From: CAYNWH01 sp964400885
GTDB taxonomy: Bacteria > Patescibacteriota > Patescibacteriia > CAIXNZ01
NCBI GenBank assembly: GCA_964400885.1
Contig: CAYNWH010000016.1
Span: forward strand, 1 to 23,024
Direction of reading: 5' to 3'
DNA length: 23,024 nt
In this document: positions 1 through 7,572 of the stretch, piece after piece
Numbering within the stretch: position 1 is the stretch's first letter
Layout: the number at the start of each line of letters is the position of its first letter
The notes under the pieces: generated by a model
Database searches by the model: none
What the model saw: only the letters and a program-made list of their open reading frames with translations
What the model was told of the DNA's origin: nothing
Position numbers and translations under genes: made by a program

Positions 1-7
1 AAGAAAA

Positions 8-1669
8 ATGAATCAGCTAAAATTAGAGAAAAAAGAAATAAAGTTTATTTTGCTGATTAGTTTTATAGCAATATTGATTATTGCTTTGCCGTTTGCTTAT
101 GGCCAATTAATAAAAGGCAATAATAATTTTTTTTCTGGTTTAAATTTTTTATCTCCGCATGATGGCTATGTTTATTATTCTTATATAGAGCAGGCAAAGC
201 AAGGGAATATTTTATTTGACGATTTATTTTCCGGGGAGATTACGCCAACTTTCACTTTTAATCCTTTTTGGCTGACACTTGGCCTTTTTGCCAAGTTTTT
301 TTATCTGCCGTCAGCTTGGGCAATCTTTTTATTTAAGATAATCTTTATCCCTCTTTTTATCTTTGTAATTTATAAATTTTTAAGATATTTTCTACCTGAT
401 GATCTTAAAAAATATACTGGCTGGTGTTCTGTTTATGCATTATTTGCTTCAGGCCTGGGTTATTATTTCCTTAAATTTAGTCTTTTTTTCGAAGCTAAAA
501 GCCAAATAGTTGAAAAATATGGAGTTTTGCCGCTAGATCTTTGGAATCAGGAATCTAATAATTTTCTAACTTTACTTGGGTTTCCTCATATTATGGCCTC
601 TATTGTTTTACTTCTTTTAACTTTTTATTTTTTCTTCCGTTCTCTTGAGCAGAAAAAAATAAAATTTTCAATATATGCTGGTTTTTTTGCTCTTTTGCTG
701 GCCAGCTTTCATCCTTTTCATATTGTTACTATTTATTTTATAAATTTAATTTATATCCTTTACCTTTTAATTACAAAAAGAAATAATATTAAAATTTTGC
801 TTAATTATTTTTTATTAGTTTTACTTTCTTTCCCAGCGGTTGCTTATTATTTATATTTGCTCGCATTTAATTGGCAAATTCAAATTAAGAATTTACAAAA
901 TTTACTTTTTTCTCCTGCTCTGATTATTTCCATGGTCGGTTTTGGATTTATTTTAATCACAGCTATCGCGGGCTTGATTCTAGTCTGGTCTGAAAAAATA
1001 AATAACAAAATGGCTTTTTTGACAATCTGGCTTATTTCTAGTTTTATATTAATTTATAGCCCATTAACATTTCAGAGAAGACTAACCGAAGGATTAATCT
1101 TCCCTTTGATAATTTTTTCTTTTATATTTTTAGTGCTAGCTTATGGTTATCTTAAGAATAAAATTGGCTCAAGCCTTCTTTATAGGGCTATTTTCTTTGT
1201 TATTTTTTTAACACTTTTTATCTTGCCTAATTTTTTTATTTATTATGAGAATTTTTTGTTTTTAAACTATTTTCGTTTTTCTGATGCTGATGAGGTTGCC
1301 ATCTTTTTAGATCAAGACACAACGCCAGCAGTTAATTGGTATAAAAATCAAGCTACTTCCTCGGACTTGGTTTTAACTTCATTTTATTCTGGCAATTATT
1401 TGGCAGGCCTGGCTGGAAAAAAAGTTTATCTCGGGCATAAGATTGAAACGATTTATTATTTTGAAAAAAAAGAACTGGTAGATTGGTTTTTTAAAGAAAA
1501 TCAAGAAGATTTAGCCAAACAAGAATTTTTAAGAAATAAACATATTGGTTATATTTATTATTCAGAAGCAGAAAAAAAACTAGGCGATTTCTCTCCTAGT
1601 CAGAAGGATTATTTAAAGCAGGTTTTTTCTAATAATGAAGTAACTATATATAAAGTCAATTTAGATTAA
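8..1669 (+). CDS. Polytopic membrane protein, probable GT-C-type glycosyltransferase
   Basis: A 553-residue protein dominated by hydrophobic segments: an N-terminal helix at about 13-33, then roughly ten more up to about residue 410, followed by a soluble C-terminal part (about 415-553). The first external loop carries SPHDGYVYYSYI, an acidic residue placed where GT-C glycosyltransferases keep their catalytic Asp, so transfer of a lipid-linked sugar at the outer membrane face is the likely role; this is inferred from topology and that motif, not from a clear family match. No Shine-Dalgarno is visible before the ATG, and the upstream region lies outside the window. The stop codon overlaps the 3' end of the convergent DUF2079 gene by 14 bp, with no terminator between them. 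The acceptor is unknown. Confidence 0.6.
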   Translation: MNQLKLEKKEIKFILLISFIAILIIALPFAYGQLIKGNNNFFSGLNFLSPHDGYVYYSYIEQAKQGNILFDDLFSGEITPTFTFNPFWLTLGLFAKFFYLPSAWAIFLFKIIFIPLFIFVIYKFLRYFLPDDLKKYTGWCSVYALFASGLGYYFLKFSLFFEAKSQIVEKYGVLPLDLWNQESNNFLTLLGFPHIMASIVLLLLTFYFFFRSLEQKKIKFSIYAGFFALLLASFHPFHIVTIYFINLIYILYLLITKRNNIKILLNYFLLVLLSFPAVAYYLYLLAFNWQIQIKNLQNLLFSPALIISMVGFGFILITAIAGLILVWSEKINNKMAFLTIWLISSFILIYSPLTFQRRLTEGLIFPLIIFSFIFLVLAYGYLKNKIGSSLLYRAIFFVIFLTLFILPNFFIYYENFLFLNYFRFSDADEVAIFLDQDTTPAVNWYKNQATSSDLVLTSFYSGNYLAGLAGKKVYLGHKIETIYYFEKKELVDWFFKENQEDLAKQEFLRNKHIGYIYYSEAEKKLGDFSPSQKDYLKQVFSNNEVTIYKVNLD

Positions 1670-3533
1670 GCTGTCCAATTATTTCAGTTTTATCTAAAAC
1701 ATCTTCGACGCTGCCTACTTCGTCTAATTCCAACCCACCAGCTAAATTTAAAATTTGAACATCTTCCAGCTTCGGCAGGTTAAAGAAATTTATTTGCACT
1801 ATTTGATTTTCTGGCCATTCACTTGTCGGGAAAAGACCATAGCCCAAAGGATATAGTTTTTCATTAATTTTAATGAAATAGTTTTTATTTATAGGTTGTA
1901 AAACTTTGAAATAAAAAGAAATTAACTTATTTTCCTGATTAAAACCAAGGAATTCAAGGTCTGTACCTATTTTCTCCTCTGCCGGGTATTTGATTTGAGA
2001 CCTTGTTGAATAGGCCTGCCATAAAGATAAACCTTGATCATTTCCGTCCCTTTGCCAAAGCGCTAAGTTTTGATTGACTTTTTGTAAAATAAAGTCATGT
2101 TCTTTAATAACATTTAGGAGGTTATTATCACCTTGATAATAATAAGAACTGGCGCTTTTTTCATACTGTAAATGGAAAGTAACAAAATCAGCAAAGTTGA
2201 TTAATAAATATTGGGTATCTCCAGGAATTTTATATTCACCGGCATTATATTGCTGACGGCCCAGAAAAAGATAATTTAAAGAATAAATCTCTTTTCGGGA
2301 AGACAAATTAGTAATTAAATCATAAGTAGTGACAATTGAGGCCTCTTTGGGAATTTGTTTAACAAATTCTTTTTTTATTTCAACAGCCTGATAATCTGTT
2401 GTTGCCATTTTATTAGCAAAAGTAATTAAAGGGCCAAGCACAAGGAAATTATAAATTAGGCCAACGATAATAATCAAAAGAATCAGACTTTTATATTTAT
2501 GAGCAAAGTTAATTATTTTTTTGTTGGCAACTAGCCATTTTAAAGAAAAAATAGCTGCTAGGCTCATGGCTGTTAAAAAAATTGAGCCATAATGGGTCCT
2601 TAAAATTAATTCGCCGGAAGCAAAACCCAAGATAATCTGCAAAAACATACCCAGGGATAAAAGCAGGTATTTGGGCCGGCAAAGAGGAATAAATAAAAAG
2701 ACCAAAGAAAAACCAAGGAGTAATTCTAAATTAGCCAGGGTAAAAATATGTTGTAATACCAGCGGGAATTTAAGAAAAAAGTTTTTAAAAATATCCAAAG
2801 GCGTTTCGCCCAGCCAGTAATAATAAATTAAGAATTTGTATGTTTTCGCTGCAGAAAAATAAGCGACGATTTTTAAAGCCGTAAAAAAATAAAGAGTGGC
2901 TAAAATTACGGGCGTTAAAATCCATTTAATTTTCTTTTTATCAATTAAAGCAATTATTCCGAACATGAAAATAATAAAAGAGACATCTTCACGGATAAGC
3001 AGGCTTAAGCAGCAGAAAAGAAGAAAAGGCTTAAACTTATTTTGATCATAAAAATAAAAAGCCCAGAAAATAAAAAAAGGCACTAAAGCCAAAAGGTGAA
3101 ATTCGAATAAATTAATATTTAAAGTGACTGGATTAAAAAGGTAAAGAATTATTATCAGCAACGTCTGCCAGGGATTTAAATATTTTTTAGCTGTTAAATA
3201 CAAAGGAATTGTAGCTAGCGCTAAAAATAAAGTTTGCAAGAAAAGTAAGTTCAATGGCGATTTAAAAATTAAATAAAAAGGCAAGAGCAAGATTATAATC
3301 AGAGCAAAATGGTCGCCCAAATAAGAGGTAGGATGGATGGTGAATTGATAAAGATTGCCTAAGGAAGAATTATAAAAAATTTGGTTAAAAATGGCTAAAT
3401 CCAGCCCATTATATTGAAAGGTCAGATATTTAAAAAGGCAAATACTAAAAATAAAAATAATATAAATAATTATTAGTATTTTTAATATTTTGGCTAATTT
3501 TAGCCAGTTTAATTTTTGGAAGTAATTAATCAT
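1656..3533 (-). CDS. DUF2079 family polytopic membrane protein
   Basis: A 625-residue protein with an N-terminal membrane helix (about 15-35), the DUF2079-like start (YNGLDLAIFNQIFYNSSLG, then HPTSYLGDHFALI) and about ten further helices up to residue 375; the last 250 residues are a soluble extracytoplasmic domain. DUF2079 proteins are predicted membrane proteins of the GT-C superfamily type; the DLAIFNQ Asp and the GDHFA His/Asp are the recurrent polar residues in the first loops. Function is probably sugar transfer onto a lipid or envelope protein, by inference. It reads toward the preceding plus-strand gene, another probable GT-C protein, and the two 3' ends overlap by 14 bp. No ribosome binding site is visible before the ATG at 3533. 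Confidence 0.7.
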   Translation of the reverse strand: MINYFQKLNWLKLAKILKILIIIYIIFIFSICLFKYLTFQYNGLDLAIFNQIFYNSSLGNLYQFTIHPTSYLGDHFALIIILLLPFYLIFKSPLNLLFLQTLFLALATIPLYLTAKKYLNPWQTLLIIILYLFNPVTLNINLFEFHLLALVPFFIFWAFYFYDQNKFKPFLLFCCLSLLIREDVSFIIFMFGIIALIDKKKIKWILTPVILATLYFFTALKIVAYFSAAKTYKFLIYYYWLGETPLDIFKNFFLKFPLVLQHIFTLANLELLLGFSLVFLFIPLCRPKYLLLSLGMFLQIILGFASGELILRTHYGSIFLTAMSLAAIFSLKWLVANKKIINFAHKYKSLILLIIIVGLIYNFLVLGPLITFANKMATTDYQAVEIKKEFVKQIPKEASIVTTYDLITNLSSRKEIYSLNYLFLGRQQYNAGEYKIPGDTQYLLINFADFVTFHLQYEKSASSYYYQGDNNLLNVIKEHDFILQKVNQNLALWQRDGNDQGLSLWQAYSTRSQIKYPAEEKIGTDLEFLGFNQENKLISFYFKVLQPINKNYFIKINEKLYPLGYGLFPTSEWPENQIVQINFFNLPKLEDVQILNLAGGLELDEVGSVEDVLDKTEIIGQLNLN

Positions 3534-3582
3534 TTATATATATTTTAGCTTAATTTCTTATAAAAAGAAAGTGAATTTACCC

Positions 3583-3611
3583 TTGACAAACTTATTCTAT
3601 TATGATATAAT
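3583..3611 (+). promoter_or_regulatory. Near-perfect sigma70 promoter of the GC-rich lipoprotein gene
   Basis: TTGACA at 3583-3588, a 17-bp spacer and TATAAT at 3606-3611, preceded by TGA (3603-3605), which makes an extended -10. Start of transcription is expected near 3618, giving a leader of about 74 nt. It is the best match to the consensus in the window. Confidence 0.8.
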
Positions 3612-3655
3612 AGAGAAATAATCGTTTTTTAAAGTTAGGCAATCAGTGAAACAAC

Positions 3656-3668
3656 CCGCCTTAGGCGG
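3656..3668. repeat. Short GC-rich palindrome in the leader (CCGCCTTAGGCGG)
   Basis: The 13-nt sequence CCGCCTTAGGCGG forms a 5-6 bp hairpin in an otherwise AT-rich leader, 8 bases before the AAGGAGG ribosome binding site (3677-3683). It could keep that site exposed or be a small dispersed repeat; no second copy was noticed here. Confidence 0.5.
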
Positions 3669-3691
3669 CAAAAATTAAGGAGGAAAGGATA

Positions 3692-4300
3692 ATGAAAAAG
3701 AGTTTGATTTTGCTCGTGTTGCTCGTGTTGGTGGTGGCCATGGCTTCGGCCTGCGCCACAAAGGTTTCCACTCCGACCATGACAGCGACGACCTCGGATC
3801 CGTTTTTCGCCTACCAGCTGGTCAAACAGCCCAAACAGAAGGGCCATAACACTTCGGAGGGGGAAAGCGGCTCGCTGCTCGAAAAGGACTATTCCCAGGG
3901 AGCGCTGCCGGCCTGTGCGGAAGCGTACAGAGCCAATCCCCAGGGGAACTTTGAGTACGCCTTCGGGCCTGATGGAGGCTATTGCCGCATCATCAGCGAC
4001 CCAGAGGAATACAACAAGCCGCTGCAGGGCATCTTCGAGAACAACTTCACCTTTGTGGTGAAAGTCGTGATCACGCCCAGTGGCCAAGGGACTCCGACTT
4101 CGACTTTCCGGATCCAGCCCGACCAGTACAAGAGAACCGCAGTTTTCCCGGATCTGGAATATCACATCCAGGCCTACAACGCTGGCACGGGACAGCTGGT
4201 GGCTCAAGCAACCAGAGTCTACACGCGCACCAGACAGGATGCTTATTCGGAGCTGGCCGGCGAGTACACGGACTTCGTGGAGCGCATCCAGCCCAAATAG
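3692..4300 (+). CDS. GC-rich predicted lipoprotein, unknown function
   Basis: A 202-residue protein with a signal peptide (MKK, hydrophobic stretch 5-17) ending in ASAC, so Cys21 is a probable lipidation site, although -3 is Ala rather than the usual Leu. The mature part is hydrophilic; two Cys (74 and 92) may pair. I do not recognise a family. The C-terminal half looks like beta-rich extracytoplasmic sequence. The start is fixed by AAGGAGG at 3677-3683, 8 nt before ATG; nearly all other genes here lack such a site. Base composition is strikingly different: the row at 3841 is 36/60 G+C against about 30% around it, with codons mostly ending in G or C. It has its own promoter and terminator. 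Recent transfer is the simplest reading; an assembly chimera is less likely because the flanking control signals are AT-rich and fit the locus. Confidence 0.8.
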   Translation: MKKSLILLVLLVLVVAMASACATKVSTPTMTATTSDPFFAYQLVKQPKQKGHNTSEGESGSLLEKDYSQGALPACAEAYRANPQGNFEYAFGPDGGYCRIISDPEEYNKPLQGIFENNFTFVVKVVITPSGQGTPTSTFRIQPDQYKRTAVFPDLEYHIQAYNAGTGQLVAQATRVYTRTRQDAYSELAGEYTDFVERIQPK

Positions 4301-4318
4301 GGCGCTTCTTCCACTAAC

Positions 4319-4350
4319 AAAGGGGCAGAGTAATATCTGCCCCTTTTTTT
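4319..4350 (+). terminator. Intrinsic terminator after the lipoprotein gene
   Basis: GGGGCAGA (4322-4329), loop of 6, TCTGCCCC (4336-4343), then seven T. Flanking AAA/TTT extend the stem. Read on the minus strand it is followed by TTTG, so it may also end the pilin operon that converges on it. Confidence 0.85.
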
Positions 4351-4371
4351 ATTTCATTGAAGCCAATATTT

Positions 4372-4818
4372 TTATGGATTTTCTGGTGCAACTTCACCAG
4401 GAAGTTCATTATTCTGGTTACCCGTGCTTCCTGAATAGCCAGGCCCTGTGCCAGCTAATATAGCATTAACTACAAATGTAGTTATGGCATAGGCAGCCAG
4501 GATAATAATTAGGCCAATAATTGCAGTGGCTAATATTTGCTTAGCTTTCTTAATTTTTTCTTGCTCTCCCTGAGATGTCATATACATAAAACCACCATAA
4601 AGGATAATAACCACGAAAACTAGGCCCAGCAGAGTTAATAATGATTTAATAATCAAAGCAGCCAATTCCGGAATATTTTGTCGAGTAGCTCCGATTTGGC
4701 CGCCAAATTGTTCAACCTGGCCGGAAATTGAACTAGCTAAAGCCGGCATAATAAAAATAAGGCAACCTAAGGATATTAAAGATATAATGATAATTAAATT
4801 TTTTAATCTCATAGGCAT
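4372..4818 (-). CDS. T4SS-pilin-like protein (paralogue 10, last of array)
   Basis: Small two-helix protein with a signal peptide (IIIISLISLGCLIFIMPALA) and the pilin core: helix 1, then YGGFMYMTSQGEQEKIKKAK, then helix 2 (IIGLIIILAAYAITTFVV). This pattern matches the CPR 'type IV secretion system pilin' family (PF18895-like; VirB2/TrbC-style topology), expected to sit in the membrane and possibly polymerise. It belongs to the KKAK subgroup of the array. The tail is short, Gly/Pro/Asn-rich and has no cysteines. An ATG at 4851 would overlap the upstream gene by 13 bp and add a polar N-terminus; 4818 (or 4812) puts the signal peptide at the start and removes the overlap. No Shine-Dalgarno helps choose. 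Confidence 0.8.
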   Translation of the reverse strand: MPMRLKNLIIIISLISLGCLIFIMPALASSISGQVEQFGGQIGATRQNIPELAALIIKSLLTLLGLVFVVIILYGGFMYMTSQGEQEKIKKAKQILATAIIGLIIILAAYAITTFVVNAILAGTGPGYSGSTGNQNNELPGEVAPENP

Positions 4819-4838
4819 ATTTAATTTATAATTTAAAT

Positions 4839-5402
4839 TTATTGAGGGCATTCGCTAGTATCAGTTTTTCCGCAAGAAGCATAATTGGTTCTGCAAAAAT
4901 CTCCATAACTATTACAGCAGTACTGAGAAAACTCCTGAAAAACCTGGACTCTATATACACAGCAATTTAAAGAATTATAATCAACATAAGCTGGATTTTC
5001 ACAATCTTCTCTATAGCTTGGCTGGCCACCTTCCGGATTTTCTATTGTGGAAGCAATGAAATAAGTTATTGAATAGCCGGAAACAATAATAACCAGACCA
5101 ATGACGGCAGCTTTGAGCGTGTTTTTGGCTTTTTTTACTTTTTCATCATTACCACCAGAAGTCATATAAACAAAGCCGCCATACATTAGCAAAACAACAA
5201 AAATAATACCAATTAATGTTAGCAGTCCTTTAACTAAATTAGCAGCATAGAGTGAAAGGGGTTGGGGTGTGCCTCCGTAAATAGAGACTTTAGCGCCAGT
5301 GCCAGTTAATCCTTGAAGAAATTTGGAAGCATTGGCTTCAAATCCCCAGGCAAAGCTGCTAAACAGGATAATAATTAGACAAAAAATGATAAATTTTTTC
5401 AT
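4839..5402 (-). CDS. T4SS-pilin-like protein with 8-cysteine tail (paralogue 9)
   Basis: 187 residues: signal peptide 1-20, short linker, helix 1 (about 55-75), the conserved YGGFVYMTSGGNDEKVKKAK loop (74-93), helix 2 (about 97-120), then a polar extension from 121 with eight Cys (134, 147, 148, 162, 163, 170, 177, 185), two of the pairs adjacent. The core matches the CPR T4SS-pilin family; the extension is probably an extracellular disulfide-bonded module. KKAK subgroup. It lies 5 bp downstream of the preceding pilin gene, so it is almost certainly co-transcribed. The extension is not recognised. Confidence 0.82.
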   Translation of the reverse strand: MKKFIIFCLIIILFSSFAWGFEANASKFLQGLTGTGAKVSIYGGTPQPLSLYAANLVKGLLTLIGIIFVVLLMYGGFVYMTSGGNDEKVKKAKNTLKAAVIGLVIIVSGYSITYFIASTIENPEGGQPSYREDCENPAYVDYNSLNCCVYRVQVFQEFSQYCCNSYGDFCRTNYASCGKTDTSECPQ

Positions 5403-5407
5403 ATATT

Positions 5408-5809
5408 TTAGGTTTGGCCGCCAGAAGATTCTAAGGCATTGATTATAAAATAAGAGATAGAATAAGCTAAAATAATAATAACCAGGCCAATAACTGCATT
5501 AGTAATTAATTTTTTAGCTTTTTTGATTTGTTCATCATTGCCTCGAGCTGTCATCCAAAGAAAGCCGCCATAAACAAACAAAATAAAAAAAGCAGCGCCA
5601 ACTAAGCCTAAAACAACCTGAATTACTGAGGCAGCAATATTGGGCAAGGGAGTATTGCTTAAGCCAGCTTGACTGCCAGTCGTGCCAATTAAACCAGGTG
5701 CATTGCCAAATTTTAGACTTAAATTTTGGGCTAAACTAGGATTAGCCGCAGAAAAGAAAATTAAAAATAGACCTATAATTATTAAGCTGATTTTTATTTT
5801 TTTTAGCAT
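5408..5809 (-). CDS. T4SS-pilin-like core protein (paralogue 8)
   Basis: 133 residues from MLKKIKI: signal peptide ending about residue 26 (ANPSLAQ), a glycine-rich linker (GTTGSQAGLSNTP), helix 1, YGGFLWMTARGNDEQIKKAK, helix 2 (AVIGLVIIILAYSISYFI) and a 10-residue tail. It is a near-minimal form of the CPR T4SS-pilin core, KKAK subgroup. The reading frame is open further upstream to 5956, but that part only overlaps the Cys-rich end of the preceding gene in another frame, and the ATG at 5809 begins a typical signal peptide, so 5809 is chosen. It starts 16 bp after the stop of the upstream pilin gene. Confidence 0.83.
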   Translation of the reverse strand: MLKKIKISLIIIGLFLIFFSAANPSLAQNLSLKFGNAPGLIGTTGSQAGLSNTPLPNIAASVIQVVLGLVGAAFFILFVYGGFLWMTARGNDEQIKKAKKLITNAVIGLVIIILAYSISYFIINALESSGGQT

Positions 5810-5825
5810 AAATAATTCATAAGTT

Positions 5826-6614
5826 TTAATAACAAGTGTCAGGATTAGAACACTGTTCTTGGCAATCACCCGTATTTTCATAGCAGTTGCCGCCAATAAA
5901 GCCAGGGCAGAAGATACAAGGTGAAGAAGGCCTGATTCCTTTGCATTCGGTTGCATCGCAAGTATTTAAGGCGCCTTGGCCGCAGCTAGAGCAGCTTTGC
6001 TGTTCTGATGGCGGCGGTGTTGTGCCAGGGCAGCAAACTTGACTAGAACTGCATTGAGAATCAGTACTAGTATTCCTTGTCGTATTATTTCGAGCAGGAC
6101 ACGAAGTAGAAATACAGGTTATTATTTGCGTATCAGGATCAGTCAGGCACTCTGCCGCAGTGCAGCTGCCGCCAGAAGCGTTACAAGCGTCATTTGCAGC
6201 CCCAGGGCCACCTTGTTCAGCGGTGCCTGCTTGTTCAATGGCTAGGGTAATAAAATAAGTAATAGAATAAGCACCCATAATAATAAAAATGCCAATGACC
6301 GCGTAAGTCATGGTTTTTTTTGCTTTGCCTATTTTTTCATCATTGCCGCCGGAAATCATCCAGCTGACACCAGCATAAATAAATAAAATAACAAAAATAG
6401 CTCCCACGACTGTAAGTATCTGATTAATGACGCCGGCGACAATCGGGGTGGCTTCTCTTTGGCTGAGTCCGGCTTCGCCGCCGGTTTTTTGATAAAACCC
6501 TTGGATGTCGCCAAAGCTATAAGCTAAGGCAATATTCGCTAGGGCAATTATTAAAACAAAACTAATGAGCAAAGAGACTAAAAAATAATAATTTCTTTTT
6601 TTCTTTGAAATCAT
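5826..6614 (-). CDS. T4SS-pilin-like protein with long Cys-rich tail (paralogue 7)
   Basis: 262 residues: signal/anchor helix 10-32, linker, helix 1 (about 62-82), YAGVSWMISGGNDEKIGKAK (80-99), helix 2 (about 104-126), then a secreted-type extension of 135 residues. That extension has two parts: residues 140-197, with ASGGSC... and ending in VCCPG, and 206-262, with about ten further Cys, joined by a Pro-rich hinge (TTPPPSEQ). The first part resembles the Cys modules of the 344- and 309-residue paralogues. The likely role is a pilin subunit displaying a disulfide-rich domain. It starts 8 bp after the upstream pilin gene. Here the usual YGG is YAG. Confidence 0.82.
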   Translation of the reverse strand: MISKKKRNYYFLVSLLISFVLIIALANIALAYSFGDIQGFYQKTGGEAGLSQREATPIVAGVINQILTVVGAIFVILFIYAGVSWMISGGNDEKIGKAKKTMTYAVIGIFIIMGAYSITYFITLAIEQAGTAEQGGPGAANDACNASGGSCTAAECLTDPDTQIITCISTSCPARNNTTRNTSTDSQCSSSQVCCPGTTPPPSEQQSCSSCGQGALNTCDATECKGIRPSSPCIFCPGFIGGNCYENTGDCQEQCSNPDTCY

Positions 6615-6622
6615 AAAGAAAA

Positions 6623-6997
6623 TTAAGTAGCAGAAAAAACGCCAAAAAGCAGGCTGGTTATGGCATAAGCGCCGCCTAAAATCAAAGCGCCAATAATGGC
6701 CCAGACAATAATGTTTTTGCCTTTTTCTATTTTACTTTGATTGCCTGCCGAGGTTAAAATTATAATGCCGCCATAAATAATCAAGAACAAAAAAATCGAG
6801 CCGCTTAAGGCCAGAGCTGCGCCAGCAAAACGGCCGAGTAAAGTAGCCACATTAGTGCCTGCTTCTCCTTGTCGGAATGGTAAGTTCGCAGTGCTTCCAG
6901 CTGTGCCTAAGCCATAATCACCTTGGGCTAAAAGTTTCTGGATAGGAAAAGCAAATATTACAAGGGAAAAGATAAAATATTTTATTTTTTTTAGCAT
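6623..6997 (-). CDS. T4SS-pilin-like core protein (paralogue 6)
   Basis: 124 residues: signal peptide to about 25 (KLLAQG), a linker with GTAGSTANLP, helix 1 (about 47-67), YGGIIILTSAGNQSKIEKGK, helix 2 (IVWAIIGALILGGAYAITSLL) and almost no tail. This is the minimal core of the CPR T4SS-pilin family and belongs to the KGK subgroup. It is separated from the upstream pilin gene by a strong hairpin (7015-7049) that could lower its expression relative to that gene. No Shine-Dalgarno is seen. Confidence 0.83.
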   Translation of the reverse strand: MLKKIKYFIFSLVIFAFPIQKLLAQGDYGLGTAGSTANLPFRQGEAGTNVATLLGRFAGAALALSGSIFLFLIIYGGIIILTSAGNQSKIEKGKNIIVWAIIGALILGGAYAITSLLFGVFSAT

Positions 6998-7014
6998 AAG
7001 ATTTATTTTTGAAA

Positions 7015-7049
7015 TTTTTAAGGGTAGGGCACAGCCCTACCCTCAAAAA
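7015..7049 (-). promoter_or_regulatory. Strong intercistronic hairpin without U-tract
   Basis: AGGGTAGGGC (7021-7030), loop ACA, GCCCTACCCT (7034-7043): a perfect 10-bp stem, extended by TTTTT (7015-7019) against AAAAA. The bases between (7020 and 7044) form a G-U wobble only in minus-strand RNA, so the pilin mRNA can form a continuous 16-bp stem. It lacks a downstream U-run, so it looks like an mRNA stabiliser or attenuator rather than a classical terminator. Confidence 0.6.
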
Positions 7050-7056
7050 AATAGTC

Positions 7057-7422
7057 TTAAGTTGCTGTCAAAATAGAAGAAACAACGAAATTAGCGATTG
7101 CGTAAGCAGTTAAGATAATGACCAAACCAATAATACCTGCTACAAGTAACTTTTTAGCTTCTTTAACCTTTTCATCATTGCCAGCAGCCGTCATCCACTT
7201 AAAACCGCCTAATAGGATAATGACTACAGCCACGATGCCTAAAAGTCCCATCGCCACATTAATAATACTAGCAATTGTTTCGCGAATGTCTTTTGTGCCT
7301 AAACCAGTTGCTGTAGCATAATTAATACCCACATCTAAAGTAATAGCGCTGGCTAATTGTGGAACAATTACAAGGCTAAAAATAGCCAAAAAAACAGCTA
7401 CTTTAATTAATCCTTTTTTCAT
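7057..7422 (-). CDS. T4SS-pilin-like core protein, probable major subunit (paralogue 5)
   Basis: 121 residues from MKKGLIK: signal peptide ending about ASA, linker, helix 1, GGFKWMTAAGNDEKVKEAKK, helix 2 (IIGLVIILTAYAIANFVV) and a tail of only a few residues. KAK subgroup. A TTG codon at 7461 would add 13 residues, but ATG 7422 gives the same MKK-type start as its siblings and has AAAGG about 12 nt upstream. It is the only array member with its own promoter region, two identical promoters in tandem, and it is followed by a strong hairpin. High expression and a major-subunit role are inferred from that arrangement. Confidence 0.85.
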   Translation of the reverse strand: MKKGLIKVAVFLAIFSLVIVPQLASAITLDVGINYATATGLGTKDIRETIASIINVAMGLLGIVAVVIILLGGFKWMTAAGNDEKVKEAKKLLVAGIIGLVIILTAYAIANFVVSSILTAT

Positions 7423-7530
7423 GTTTTTTAGACCTTTCTTAACGCTAGGCTTGAGAGCCAAGCATTTAAGAATTAATTAATTAATTATATTAATTAGATT
7501 AGTTTTTAAATAACAATTAAACTTATCTAC

Positions 7531-7559
7531 ATTATAATATTTTTTCACAATTTGAGCAA
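7531..7559 (-). promoter_or_regulatory. Pilin promoter, proximal copy of exact 29-bp repeat
   Basis: On the minus strand: TTGCTC (7559-7554), 17-bp spacer, TATAAT (7536-7531). Expected start of transcription is near 7524, leaving a leader of about 100 nt to the ATG at 7422. The whole 29 bp is identical to 7573-7601. Confidence 0.7.
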
Positions 7560-7572
7560 CAAGACTACTATA

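Noticed and set aside
3635..4207. 190-residue open frame on the minus strand opposite the GC-rich lipoprotein gene
   Set aside because: It is a by-product of the high G+C and codon bias of the plus-strand gene; its sequence has no domain-like character, and the plus strand has promoter, ribosome binding site, signal peptide and terminator.
3982..4463. Two more plus-strand frames (111 and 127 residues) overlapping the lipoprotein gene
   Set aside because: Out-of-frame shadows of the same GC-rich coding sequence; no signal for translation.
5810..5956. Longer start for the 133-residue pilin (49 extra residues)
   Set aside because: The extra part overlaps the Cys-rich end of the upstream pilin in another frame, and a typical signal peptide starts at 5809.
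7015..7049. Intrinsic terminator
   Set aside because: No T-run follows on either strand; the T-run lies before the hairpin on the transcribed strand.
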